64,000 nucleotides of DNA from Methylobacterium tarhaniae (GTDB lineage Bacteria > Pseudomonadota > Alphaproteobacteria > Rhizobiales > Beijerinckiaceae). Under the pieces are notes generated by a model. The model was not told where the DNA came from, did not search any database, and was given only the letters and a program-made list of their open reading frames with translations. The stretch spans positions 1 through 64,000 of the forward strand of contig NZ_LABZ01000059.1 of assembly GCF_001043955.1 (NCBI RefSeq), in the 5' to 3' direction. Shown here piece after piece: positions 1 to 8,482 of the stretch; position 1 is the first letter of the stretch; every line of letters starts with the position of its first letter. The translations under genes were made by a program, and so were the position numbers.

Positions 1-60
1 CACGGTCGGATCGGGCACGGTCGGATCGGGCACGGTCGGATCGGGCACGGTCGGATCGGG
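1..60. repeat. 15-bp tandem repeat, four exact copies at the left edge
   Basis: The unit CACGGTCGGATCGGG occurs four times in a row and the array continues beyond the window. The unit is a multiple of three. In one minus-strand frame it reads V-P-D-P-T per unit, and that frame stays open from about position 180 down to the edge. It could therefore be the repeat tail of a short protein cut by the window, or a non-coding minisatellite. No start codon with a convincing ribosome binding site was found, so no CDS is called. Confidence 0.85.
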
Positions 61-168
61 CACGGCACGACTCCCTGGCGGGTTGTCCACGACAGGTTCA
101 ACGCCTGTTGCCGCGCTTCGATCCAGGACGGCCGCCAGCACTTGCAGAAGACGTGTCGGAGCTCGGAC

Positions 169-217
169 GGACCCCGTCAGGGCTCGGGAAAGCGGACCCC
201 GTCAGGGCTCGGGAAAG
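169..217. repeat. 25-bp tandem duplication over a stop codon
   Basis: A segment beginning GGACCCCGTCAGGGCTCGGG is present twice, at 169-193 and 194-217. Each copy contains the TGA that ends the minus-strand secreted protein gene, so only the copy nearer the gene is used and the second is a duplicate of the gene end. It looks like a recent slippage event. Confidence 0.8.
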
Positions 218-558
218 AAGGACGGCGGGATGTTGTAGATCGGCAGATTGGTGTTGCGCGGCAGCCAGGCCTCGAAGACCGGCCCGTCGCGCTCGCCGTA
301 GGAGACCGGCCGGATTGCGGAGACGCGGCGGAAACCCGCCTGGGGCTGGTGGTACCGGCGGACCTGCGTGACGACCGGCCGGCGCGCCGGCCCGTATCCC
401 GTCGGCGCCCGATCGTCGCCGGCGCGAGATCGGCCGATGCCGGCTGGCCCCTCGCGGCCGCTCTCCGGAAACCCGTCCGCCGCCGCGGGGACGGCGAGCG
501 CCAGGCTCGCGGCGAGCACCGCGGTCATCAGGCCGGCGGTCAGGGCGGGGCGCAGCAT
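202..558 (-). CDS. small secreted protein of unknown function
   Basis: A 118-residue protein with a classical Sec signal peptide: the N-terminus MLRPALTAG is followed by a hydrophobic run and an A-A-A cleavage site near residue 28. The mature part is about 90 residues, rich in Arg, Pro and Tyr, with no cysteine and no domain I recognise. It ends in a proline-phenylalanine-rich tail (PPSFFPEP). Third codon positions are strongly GC-biased, which supports it being real. The gene lies alone, convergent with nothing, and its 3' end is duplicated in a 25-bp tandem repeat. The export call is good; the function is unknown. Confidence 0.6.
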   Translation of the reverse strand: MLRPALTAGLMTAVLAASLALAVPAAADGFPESGREGPAGIGRSRAGDDRAPTGYGPARRPVVTQVRRYHQPQAGFRRVSAIRPVSYGERDGPVFEAWLPRNTNLPIYNIPPSFFPEP

Positions 559-612
559 GCGGGCGGGTCTCCGAGGCGGAGGCAGCCTAGAGCCTCGAAT
601 CCCACCAGGGGC

Positions 613-1503
613 TTAACCGCGGCTCGCGAGGCCGACGCCCGCCACAGCCACCACCATGCCGAGGAGCTGGATCGGGGCCAGGGTCTCGCCGAACAGCCCG
701 AAGGCCATGGCGGCCGAGACCGGCGGCACGAGGTAGAACAGGGCGGCCACGCCCGCCACCGCCCCGCGCCGGATCAGCCCGAGCAGGATCAGGATGCCGC
801 CGACCGACAAGCCGAACACCGCCCAGGCGAGGCCGAGAAGCAGGGGCACCGAGAGATCGAACTCGCCCCGCTCCGTCAGGAGGGCGAGCGGCAGGGTGAG
901 CAGCCCGGCGCCGACGAACTGCACGGCGGCGTTGGTGCGCAGGTCGACGGCGGCGGCCGTGCGCTTCTGCCAGAGGGTGCCGAGCGTGATGGCGATGGTG
1001 CCGCAGAAGCACACGGCCAGGGCTTCCGGCGGGATGCCGCCGGCGGCCCCGATCCTGGGCGCCATCACCAGGCCGGCGCCGACGAAGCCGACCGCGATGC
1101 CGAGCCAGCGCCGGGCCGAGACCCGCTCGCCGAGGAGCGGCCCGGCCACCGCGGCGGTGAGCAGCGGCTGCAGGCTCGCCACCAGGGCGGCGATGCCGGC
1201 CGGCAGCCCGCGATGCACCGCCCAGAACACCGCGTCGAGGTAGAGCCCGTGGATCAGGATCCCGGCCACCATCGCGTCGCGCCAGCCCTGCCAGCCGCGC
1301 GGCCATCTCGCGCCGACCGCGAAGGCGAGGCCCGTCAGCACGATCGCCGTGAGGCCGAATCGCACGGAGAGGAAGGTCAGCGGCTCGGCATGCGGCGCGA
1401 TCAGCCGCGCCACGATGAAGCCCGTGGCCCAGATCAGCACGAACAGGCCGGGCGCCAGGCGGGTGGGCCAGGAGGCGTCGGAGAGAGGGAGGAGGCGGCT
1501 CAT
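613..1503 (-). CDS. EamA/DMT-family transporter
   Basis: A 296-residue inner-membrane protein with about ten hydrophobic helices arranged as two EamA repeats, the usual size and layout of drug/metabolite transporter superfamily exporters. Family signatures include IWATGFIVARL near the N-terminus, and GLPAGIAALVASLQPLL with LLGERVSARRW in the first repeat. The second repeat ends LGMVVAVAGVGLA. I chose the ATG giving MSRLLPLSD because homology begins there; a longer frame begins 20 codons upstream. Substrate cannot be read from the sequence; amino acids or other small metabolites are typical. It is a single-gene unit. Confidence 0.85.
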   Translation of the reverse strand: MSRLLPLSDASWPTRLAPGLFVLIWATGFIVARLIAPHAEPLTFLSVRFGLTAIVLTGLAFAVGARWPRGWQGWRDAMVAGILIHGLYLDAVFWAVHRGLPAGIAALVASLQPLLTAAVAGPLLGERVSARRWLGIAVGFVGAGLVMAPRIGAAGGIPPEALAVCFCGTIAITLGTLWQKRTAAAVDLRTNAAVQFVGAGLLTLPLALLTERGEFDLSVPLLLGLAWAVFGLSVGGILILLGLIRRGAVAGVAALFYLVPPVSAAMAFGLFGETLAPIQLLGMVVAVAGVGLASRG

Positions 1504-1860
1504 GATGCCCGCGCAACCAGCACGCGCGCAGCCGTTCCGCAACCGACACCTTGGCCGCATCACCCCGCAGCGCGTGCAGGACCGACGGGGACTGATGCCG
1601 GCCCGGCGGCCTCCGCTCGCCGTGCCCCGGAGGACGCGGCGAGCGGATTTCTGGCCGCCCGGCTTTCCAGGACGGGGGCGCGCGCTCTACCTGAGGCGAC
1701 GAGTCCGGTGGCGGACGCGCCTGCCGAAGGGGAAGCCTGCCGGACGAGCGGTCGACCGGTGGGGTGATCCATCGGGGTCCACGATCGGAAGGCCCAAGAT
1801 CGGTAGGCTTATCAAGACCGGTAGGCTTATGACGTCGACCAGCCCGAGAGCCCGCGCGCC
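1504..1860. other. divergent intergenic region with short imperfect repeats
   Basis: About 360 bases separate the EamA gene (minus) from the YihY gene (plus). Near 1790-1835 a motif of about 17 bases, GATCGGTAGGCTTATCAA, occurs three times in diverged tandem form just before the GTG start of the YihY gene. They could be regulatory half-sites or a slippage product. No convincing gene is seen here. Confidence 0.5.
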
Positions 1861-2745
1861 GTGATCCGTCCCCGCACCGCCCTGGAGATCGCCGCCATCG
1901 CGGCGCAGCGCTTCGTCGCCCATGACGGCTGGGCGATCGCCAGCCACATCGCGCTCTCGCTCCTGACCTCGCTGTTCCCGTTCCTGATCCTGCTGACCGC
2001 GCTCGCCGGCGTGTTCGGCACCAAGTCGCTCGCCGACGAGGCCGGCAACCTCCTGTTCGAGATCTGGCCGAGCGAGGTGGCGGGGCCGATCGCCGGGGAG
2101 GTCCACCGGGTGCTGACCGAGCAGCGCGGCGGTCTCCTCACCCTCGGCGCGGTGCTGGCGCTCTACTTCTCGTCGAGCGGGGTCGAGAGCCTGCGGGTCG
2201 GGCTCAACCGGGCCTACGGGCTTCGCGAGATGCGGCCCTGGTGGCTCACGCGCCTGGAATCGATCGGCTACGTGATCTGCGCTGCCTTCGCGATGCTGGC
2301 CTTCACCTTCCTGGTGGTGCTCGGTCCCCTGGTCTGGCGCGGGCTGGTGCTGGTGGCGCCGGGACTCGAGCCGCTCGGCCTCACGATCGCGGTCGGCCGG
2401 GTGACGGTGACGGTGCTGCTGGTGGCGGCCGTGCTGGTGATCGCCCACAAGTTCATCGCCGCCGGGCGCCGGCCGGTCCACATGGTGCTGCCCGGCATCG
2501 CCGTGACCCTGGGCCTGTGGGTGCTGGCCGGCCTCGGCTTCGGGCTGTACCTCGACCGGTTCTCCAGCGCCTACGTGTCGACCTACGGGGGGCTGGCCAC
2601 CGCGATGGTCTTCCTGGTCTTCGTCTACTGGCTCGCCGCGATGTTCCTGTTCGGCGGCGAGATCAACGGCACGGTGATCGCCGCCCGCCGCCGGCGCCTC
2701 CAGGCCCGGGCCCAGAGCCGCCGGGATACCGTGAAGCTGATGTAG
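1861..2745 (+). CDS. YihY/virulence factor BrkB family membrane protein
   Basis: A 294-residue integral membrane protein of the YihY/BrkB (UPF0761) family, once misassigned as ribonuclease BN. The family hallmarks are visible: an early helix with SHIALSLLTSLFPF, the central YFSSSGVESLRVGLNRAYG segment, and a late helix with YGGLATAMVFLVFVYWLAAM leading to LFGGEINGTV. About six transmembrane helices are expected. The C-terminal tail is Arg-rich and cytoplasmic. The start is a GTG at the first position of the frame. The cellular role of this family is not settled; transport or envelope functions have been proposed. It is a single gene, with the next gene convergent. Confidence 0.88.
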   Translation: MIRPRTALEIAAIAAQRFVAHDGWAIASHIALSLLTSLFPFLILLTALAGVFGTKSLADEAGNLLFEIWPSEVAGPIAGEVHRVLTEQRGGLLTLGAVLALYFSSSGVESLRVGLNRAYGLREMRPWWLTRLESIGYVICAAFAMLAFTFLVVLGPLVWRGLVLVAPGLEPLGLTIAVGRVTVTVLLVAAVLVIAHKFIAAGRRPVHMVLPGIAVTLGLWVLAGLGFGLYLDRFSSAYVSTYGGLATAMVFLVFVYWLAAMFLFGGEINGTVIAARRRRLQARAQSRRDTVKLM

Positions 2746-2768
2746 GCGGGCGCCCGAGGGCCTCCCGG

Positions 2769-4025
2769 TCAGCTCCAGGCGTGGAACGGCGGATTGACCC
2801 CGTTGAGCGCATGGTTGCCGACGATGGCCACCTTCCAGCGCACCGGGTCGTGCAGCGTGTGGGTGCGGGCGTTGCGCCAGTGCCGGTCGAGGTTGTGCTC
2901 GGCCAGCGTCGAGCGGGTGCCGGACAGTTCGAACAGGGCGCTGGAGGCGGCAAGCGCGACCTCGGTGGTCAGCACCTTCGATTCGGCCACCGCGAGCTGG
3001 GCCGCCGCCACGCTCTCGGGCGTCGGCTCCGCGAGCGCCGCGTCGATGGCGAGGCCGGCCCGGTCGAGCAGCGCCTCGGCGGCGTGCTGGCGGATCGTCA
3101 GGTCGCCGATGGCGCGGATGGTGTAGGGATCATCCGAGGCCCGCTCCTGGCCGCTGTCGATCCAGGGCCGCGCCTTCTCGCGCACGAAGGCGATCGTGTC
3201 GTCGAGGGCGGCACGCCCGATTCCCGCATCGATCGCCGCCTGGATGATCTGGAAGATCGCCCCGTCGACCCGCGGCGCCGTATAGCCGCGCCAGGCCGGC
3301 ACGAGACGGCTCTTCTCGACGCGCACGTCGTCGATGATCACGGTGCCGCTGGCGGTGCCGCGCTGGCCGAAGCTCGACCAGTCGTCGATCACGGTCAGCC
3401 CCGGCGCGTCGCGGTCGGCGATGGCGTACCAGGGGCGCCCCTCGTCATCGACCGCGACGATCGGCACGAGATGGGCCAGCAGCGCGCCGGTCGCGTAGAA
3501 TTTTCGACCCCGGACGACGACGTGGTCACCGTGATCGGTGAAGCGCGTCTCGAACTCGGCGGCGCGCTTGCTGCCCTTCTCCGAGAAGGCGTTGCCGAAG
3601 CGGGTGCCGGAGAGCACCGCGGCGAAGAGATCCGCCTGCTGGTCCGGATCGGACACGGTGCGGATCGCCGCGACGATGCCGAGATGGTTCTGGGCGATCT
3701 GCGCGATGGACGGATCGGCCGCCGCCACGATGGCGATGACCTGCGCCAGCGTCCGGTACGACACCTCCGGCCCGCCATGGCTGCGCGGCACGTTGATCGA
3801 CCACAGCCCGCTCTGCGAGAAGGCGTCGAGCTCCGCCAGCGGACGGGCGCCGGTCCGGTCGCGCTCCGAGGCGCCCTCCCGGAACCGGGCGGCGAGGGCG
3901 TGGGCGACCCGGATCGCCTCCGCGTCGTCGCGGATGACGTGGGCGGGGTCCGCCGGGCGCGCGGGGCCGGGAGCGCCCTGCGGCGCAGGCTCGGCGATGT
4001 GACTCGGATTGACGGCGATGTTCAT
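2769..4025 (-). CDS. sfnB: SfnB-family flavin-dependent oxidoreductase (acyl-CoA dehydrogenase fold)
   Basis: A 418-residue soluble protein of the acyl-CoA dehydrogenase/DszC superfamily, closest in pattern to SfnB sulfur-acquisition oxidoreductases. Order: N-terminal helical domain (about residues 30-150, with GLWSINVPRSHGGPEVSY), a beta domain with FSEKGSKR and a GRKFYATGA strand, then a C-terminal helical bundle with LSGTRSTLAEHNLDRHWRNA and the closing HDPVRWK. In Pseudomonas, SfnB is induced under sulfate limitation and is linked to sulfone use; that role here is inference. The start MNIAVNPSH was chosen over an upstream frame that lacks homology. No SfnR or flavin reductase gene is adjacent. 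Confidence 0.8.
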   Translation of the reverse strand: MNIAVNPSHIAEPAPQGAPGPARPADPAHVIRDDAEAIRVAHALAARFREGASERDRTGARPLAELDAFSQSGLWSINVPRSHGGPEVSYRTLAQVIAIVAAADPSIAQIAQNHLGIVAAIRTVSDPDQQADLFAAVLSGTRFGNAFSEKGSKRAAEFETRFTDHGDHVVVRGRKFYATGALLAHLVPIVAVDDEGRPWYAIADRDAPGLTVIDDWSSFGQRGTASGTVIIDDVRVEKSRLVPAWRGYTAPRVDGAIFQIIQAAIDAGIGRAALDDTIAFVREKARPWIDSGQERASDDPYTIRAIGDLTIRQHAAEALLDRAGLAIDAALAEPTPESVAAAQLAVAESKVLTTEVALAASSALFELSGTRSTLAEHNLDRHWRNARTHTLHDPVRWKVAIVGNHALNGVNPPFHAWS

Positions 4026-4420
4026 GGGCTGGCTCCGCAATCGGTGGGCAGGATTGGCGGTTGGCGGGGATGTCCCCTCCCCGGCGCGCATGGGCAAGGG
4101 TCCGGCTCACGCGCAGGCGGGATCGCCGGTTCGTCGAGCTGACGAAGAGAGCAATGATGATCGCGATCGATGGCTTCGACTTGATCGCGTCACAGAATAG
4201 TTGCCGACGGATGCCGCTTCGTCAAACGAAGCGTTCCGCTTAGTTTCCCTGAATTCTGGAAATTCGTTCTCGCCGATCAGCGATGGTGCAAAAGCATTTT
4301 TCGGCGGCGCTACGGCAAGGCAGTGGGAGGCACGAAAGCCTGCTCGATGGCGTCAGGCCGGTTCTCTCACCCGCCATCCCATGATGAGGGCCTGTTTGGG
4401 TTGGCCGACAGATGTCGAAC

Positions 4421-4500
4421 CCTCCACGTCATCCCGGAGCCGCGCAGCGGAACCCGGACTTTGACGAGACCCGGGATGACCCTGAGGGTGTCAGTGCTGC
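4421..4500. repeat. dispersed palindromic repeat, copy A
   Basis: Perfect 10-base arms GTCATCCCGG (4428-4437) and CCGGGATGAC (4471-4480) flank a partly self-complementary centre with GCCGCGCAGCGG. The leading 16 bases CCTCCACGTCATCCCG are identical to those at 58631-58646, and the centre matches the minus strand near 51021-51050. This is a multi-copy intergenic element. Confidence 0.75.
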
Positions 4501-4518
4501 CAGACCCCTCGAACAGGA

Positions 4519-4542
4519 AAAGCCGCCGTCTTCCACGACGGC
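4519..4542 (-). terminator. rho-independent terminator of the NdvA-type ABC exporter gene
   Basis: On the minus strand the hairpin GCCGTC-GTGGAA-GACGGC (4525-4542) is followed by GGCTTTTCC, placing a short T run after the stem, about 20 bases past the exporter stop codon. Confidence 0.6.
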
Positions 4543-4564
4543 GACTTCCCCGATTTCCGATCTG

Positions 4565-6340
4565 TTACGCCGCCAGGGCGTAATCAGGCTCCGGCGCGGC
4601 CGCCATGAACTGGGCCCGGGCGAGGTCGGCGAAGCGGCCGCCCTCGGCCACCAGCTCGTCGAAGGTGCCGCTCTCGACGATCCGGCCCTCGTGGAAGACC
4701 AGGATGCGGTCGGCGTCGCGGATGGTCGACAGGCGGTGGGCGATCACGAAGGTGGTGCGTCCCTCCATCACCGCCTCCAGGGCGCCCTGGAGCTTGCGCT
4801 CGGTGGCGGCGTCCAGCGCGCTCGTCGCCTCGTCGAGGATGAGCACCGGCGGGTTCTTCAGGAGCGCCCGGGCGATCGAGAGCCGCTGGCGCTCGCCGCC
4901 CGACAGCGAGCGGCCGCGCTCGCCGATGACCGTGTCGAGCCCGTCGGGCTGGCGCGCCATGAATTCCGAGGCCTGGGCCCGCTCCAGGGCGTCGAGCATC
5001 TCGGCGTCGGTCGCGTCGGGACGGCCGACCTGGAGGTTCTCGCGGATCGAGCGGGCGAACAGCATCGGCTCCTGGAACACCACGCCGATGTTGTGGCGCA
5101 AGGACGAGAGGCCGACATCGCGCAGGTCCTCGCCGTCGATGCGGATCGTGCCGGAATCCGGGTCGAAGGCGCGGTGCAGGAGGCCGAGCGTCGTCGACTT
5201 GCCGGACCCCGTGGTGCCGACGAGGGCCACGGTCTCGCCGGCGCGGGCCGTGAACGACACCCCGTCGAGGGCCGGGCGGCGGCCGTCATAGGAGAAGCGC
5301 ACCTCCTCGAACGACACGTCGCCGGACAGCCGCGCCACCGCCTTGGCGCCGGGCCGGTCGTGGACGGCCGGGACGGTATCGAGGATCTCGAAGAATTCCT
5401 GCATCTTCGGCGCCTGCAGGAAGACGCCGTTGACGAAGGCGACGACTTGGTCGAGCCGGGCGACCAGCATGGTGGCGAGGCTCATGAACGAGACCACGTC
5501 GCCGACGGTGGCGAGCCCGTGGCCGTGCAGCACGATGCCGGTGACGAAGATCGCCGTCATGGTCAGCGTCGCCGAGGCGCGGGTGGCGACGGAAGCGAGC
5601 GCCCACCAGGACAGGACCGGGATCTGGGCGGCGAGAAGGTCGCGGATGATGCCGTGCATCGCCTCCTTCTCGGCCTTGGCGCGGGTGAAGGACTGGATCA
5701 CCGCGACGTTGCCGAGCGCGTCCGAGGCATGCGCCGCGAGGCCCGAATGGTACGCCTCGACCTTGCCCTGAAGGGATTCGGTCCGGCGCAGGACGAAGGT
5801 CGTGAGGGCGGTGAACACCACCATCAGGGCGACCAGGATCGAGCCGAGCTGCCAGTTGAGGAACAGCGTCATCGGCAGCAGCACGACGAGGGAGACGAGC
5901 GCGGCGCAATGGTCGCGGAAGAAGCCGAGCCAGGTCGCCGCCATGCCGCTGGTGCCCTCCAGCATCGCCTTCAGCACCCGGCCCGAATGGTTGGCGGAGT
6001 GGAAGGCGAGCGGCAGGTCGAGGACGTGCTCGAAGTAGTTCGCCATGGCCGACAACCGGCTGCGATGGGCGAGCCGGTCGGCGTGGAGCGCGATCAGGAC
6101 CCCGGCGCCGATCGAGAACAGCCCGAAGCCGACCCAGGCGCCGACGAGGAGAAGGAGGCTCGACGTGCCGGCGCCGCCGGCCGGCAGGTGGGTGAGGCGG
6201 TCGATGATGCGGCCGAACAGCACCGGCTCGGCGAAGGCCGCCACCGCCAGGGCGACGTTGGCGGCGGCCAGAAGCGCCCCGAGGCGCAGATCGGGCCCGA
6301 GCTGGCCCATGACCCGGACGTAGAGCCTGATCAACCGCAT
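4565..6340 (-). CDS. ndvA: ABC exporter, NdvA/ChvA-type beta-glucan export permease/ATPase
   Basis: A 591-residue half-transporter with an N-terminal type 1 exporter membrane domain (residues about 1-300, six helices) fused to an ATPase domain. Nucleotide-binding motifs are complete: Walker [10 protein letters not shown], signature LSGGERQRL, Walker [13 protein letters not shown], and the switch region IAHRLSTIR. The N-terminus [11 protein letters not shown] with [11 protein letters not shown] matches NdvA/ChvA proteins, which export cyclic beta-1,2-glucan to the periplasm in rhizobia and agrobacteria. Length fits the family (about 590). The start was chosen at MRLIRLY; an upstream extension has no homology. 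No cyclic glucan synthase (NdvB) lies nearby, so the substrate remains an inference. Confidence 0.85.
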   Translation of the reverse strand: MRLIRLYVRVMGQLGPDLRLGALLAAANVALAVAAFAEPVLFGRIIDRLTHLPAGGAGTSSLLLLVGAWVGFGLFSIGAGVLIALHADRLAHRSRLSAMANYFEHVLDLPLAFHSANHSGRVLKAMLEGTSGMAATWLGFFRDHCAALVSLVVLLPMTLFLNWQLGSILVALMVVFTALTTFVLRRTESLQGKVEAYHSGLAAHASDALGNVAVIQSFTRAKAEKEAMHGIIRDLLAAQIPVLSWWALASVATRASATLTMTAIFVTGIVLHGHGLATVGDVVSFMSLATMLVARLDQVVAFVNGVFLQAPKMQEFFEILDTVPAVHDRPGAKAVARLSGDVSFEEVRFSYDGRRPALDGVSFTARAGETVALVGTTGSGKSTTLGLLHRAFDPDSGTIRIDGEDLRDVGLSSLRHNIGVVFQEPMLFARSIRENLQVGRPDATDAEMLDALERAQASEFMARQPDGLDTVIGERGRSLSGGERQRLSIARALLKNPPVLILDEATSALDAATERKLQGALEAVMEGRTTFVIAHRLSTIRDADRILVFHEGRIVESGTFDELVAEGGRFADLARAQFMAAAPEPDYALAA

Positions 6341-6617
6341 GGACGGTAAATCCTGGTGAGATGCCCTTGTGATGCGGCCCTGGCCCTCGCCCGCCGCCTG
6401 CCCCGCGTGCGGCCTTGTTGTGGCGGCCGTTCGATCGCATGCCGCCTTCCTACGCGGACCTCGCTGAACGGCGCATGACGGCGCGGACGACAAGTTGCGC
6501 CTTTTTACCGTTCGTTGAGCCTGTTGGTCTTAACCTCCCTTGCAGGACACACGCGCCGTCCGGTGACGAGCCCCGCGACCGGGGACGCGCGACGGCGCAT
6601 GAAGGGGCCGACCACAG

Positions 6618-7391
6618 ATGGATATCGCAACCGGCGCCGGCCTCGTCGGCGGCATCGCGGTCGTGTTCACGCTCATCATGATCGACGGCGGCAATTTCGC
6701 CGCCTATTTCGACAAGCACGCGGTGATCGTGATCTTCGGCGGCGCCACCGCCGCCACGATGCTGCGCTTCCCGTTCTCGGTCATCGTCCACGGCGTGCCG
6801 ATGGGCCTGCGCTACGCCTTCAACATGCGGGCGATCCGGCCGCGCGAGCTGATCGACGAGATCACGAAGGTCGCCGACGTGGTGAAGCGCCAGGGTCCGA
6901 TGGCAATCGAGAACCTCGAGATCTCGGACCCGTTCCTGGCCCAGGGCATGCGCTACATCGCCGACGGCTACGACCGCGAGTTCATCCGCGACACGATGGA
7001 GCGGGACCGCGACAACTTCCTGATGCATCTCGACGAGGGCTCGAAGGTGTACCGCGCCTTCGGCGACTGCGCCCCGGCCTGGGGCATGATCGGCACCATC
7101 CTCGGCATGGTGACGATGTTCGCCAACATGTCGGACCCCTCGAAGCTCGGCCCCGCCATGGCGACCGCCCTGCTGGCCACTCTTTACGGCGCGCTCATCG
7201 CCAACATGGTCGCCCTGCCGATCGCCGACAAGCTGCACGTCAAGCTGGAGGAGGAGGACGTCTCCCGCTCCCTCATCATCGACGGGGTGCTGCTGATCCG
7301 CGATTCCAAGAGCGCCTCGCTGGTGCGCGAGATGCTGGTCGCCTACCTGCCGCACAATCACCGCGACGAGATGGCCGCCGAGGCGGCCTGA
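6618..7391 (+). CDS. motA: MotA-type stator protein (proton/sodium channel subunit)
   Basis: A 257-residue membrane protein of the MotA/TolQ/ExbB channel family, of the shorter PomA-like class. Four transmembrane helices are evident: about residues 5-25, 33-53, 152-172 (AWGMIGTILGMVTMF) and 184-205 (LATLYGALIANMVALPI). The cytoplasmic loop between helices 2 and 3 carries the charged segment that acts on the rotor. With MotB it forms the torque-generating stator of the flagellar motor. It sits 42 bases before motB in what is clearly one operon. No other flagellar genes are in the window. Confidence 0.88.
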   Translation: MDIATGAGLVGGIAVVFTLIMIDGGNFAAYFDKHAVIVIFGGATAATMLRFPFSVIVHGVPMGLRYAFNMRAIRPRELIDEITKVADVVKRQGPMAIENLEISDPFLAQGMRYIADGYDREFIRDTMERDRDNFLMHLDEGSKVYRAFGDCAPAWGMIGTILGMVTMFANMSDPSKLGPAMATALLATLYGALIANMVALPIADKLHVKLEEEDVSRSLIIDGVLLIRDSKSASLVREMLVAYLPHNHRDEMAAEAA

Positions 7392-7433
7392 CGCCCCCGA
7401 CCTGAACCGATGCCATTTCGGGAGACTTGAGCG

Positions 7434-8267
7434 GTGGCCAAGAAGAAGCGTGGCGGGGCCCATGGCGGCCACGGCTGGTTCGTGACCTTCGCGGACCTGA
7501 TGGCGCTGTTGATGAGCTTCTTCGTCATGATCGCCGCCTACTCGACGCAGGACCAGAAGAAGCTCCAGGCGGTGGCGGGCTCGATGCGCGACGCCTTCGG
7601 CACCAACCGGGAATCGCGCTTCAACGGCATCATCGCGAAGGACGGCCTGCCCTCGGCCACCAAGATGCGCGACGTCCGCGACATCCCGCCGGAGAAGGCC
7701 TCCGACCGGGCCGAGCCTCCCTCGGACGACGACGTGCTGGCCGACGGCATCCAGCGCAACGCCTACAAGGACGGCTACGGCCTCGCCATGGCGTCCCTGC
7801 GCCAGGCGCTGCAGGACCTGCCGGAGATCGCCGAGCTCTCGAAGAGCATCGTGATCGAGGTGACGGCCCGGGGCCTCGACATCTCCCTCGTCGACCAGGA
7901 CAACCGCTCGATGTTCCCGGAGGGCTCGACCCGCCCGAACGACCGCACCCGGCAGGTTCTGGAGCGGATCGTGCCGACCCTGCGCCGCCTGCCCAACCGC
8001 ATTGCGGTGACTGGCTACACCGCCGCCGACCGCCCGGGCCGCCGTCCCGCCGCCCCGCCCTGGGAGCTCTCGGCCGGCCGGGCGATCAGCGTGCGCGAGA
8101 TCCTGGCCGGCAGCGGCCTGCCCGCCGACCGGTTCGCCTCCGTCTCCGGCAAGGCGGATACCGAGCCGCTGTTCCCGGACAACCCGTACCTGCCGGCCAA
8201 CCGGCGGGTGACGGTGACGCTGCTCAACGAGGCACCGCCGACGCCGCGGGGGGCAGGATTTCCGTAG
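7434..8267 (+). CDS. motB: MotB-type stator protein with OmpA peptidoglycan-binding domain
   Basis: A 277-residue inner-membrane protein. A basic N-terminus (MAKKKRGG) leads into a single helix with WFVTFADLMALLMSFFV, whose Asp21 corresponds to the ion-carrying aspartate of MotB/PomB. A linker follows (residues about 45-130), and then a C-terminal OmpA-like domain (about 140-265) with SGRAISVREIL in the usual NRRVxV-ending fold (PANRRVTVTL), which anchors the stator to peptidoglycan. The start is GTG, supported by GGGAG eight bases upstream. It pairs with motA just upstream. Confidence 0.88.
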   Translation: MAKKKRGGAHGGHGWFVTFADLMALLMSFFVMIAAYSTQDQKKLQAVAGSMRDAFGTNRESRFNGIIAKDGLPSATKMRDVRDIPPEKASDRAEPPSDDDVLADGIQRNAYKDGYGLAMASLRQALQDLPEIAELSKSIVIEVTARGLDISLVDQDNRSMFPEGSTRPNDRTRQVLERIVPTLRRLPNRIAVTGYTAADRPGRRPAAPPWELSAGRAISVREILAGSGLPADRFASVSGKADTEPLFPDNPYLPANRRVTVTLLNEAPPTPRGAGFP

Positions 8268-8482
8268 GGTCGATTGTCGTTCGGCAGCAATCTGGGTAGA
8301 GGACGCCGGCAGTCGGCGGAGACGTTCCCGGTACATGGCATGATTTCACCGAGGCGGTGATTTAATATCCGCGATGCGTTAACCTGATCGGAGGATGCTT
8401 CGAGCGGACCGAACTGCCTCGACTCGCCCGGGCCCCACAACAAGGCCTGCCCACTATCACAGGCTGTCTGTGAGTCCACCGC

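Larger units (their letters stand above)
4026..4564. other. 540-base intergenic region with promoter-like, repeat and terminator sequence
   Basis: The part nearest sfnB (4190-4310) is clearly AT-richer than its surroundings and likely holds the sfnB promoter. The middle carries one copy of the GTCATCCCGG inverted repeat, and the far end carries the terminator of the ABC exporter gene. No gene is supported. Confidence 0.5.

Noticed and set aside
142..1767. Long plus-strand open frame opposite the EamA gene
   Set aside because: Its translation is low-complexity (Arg, Gly, Ala, His, Asp-rich) with no domain, and the minus strand encodes a full transporter. Such frames are a by-product of high GC.
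4412..6349. 645-codon plus-strand frame opposite the NdvA-type exporter
   Set aside because: It is the antisense shadow of the exporter and reads as His/Glu/Gly/Arg-rich sequence.
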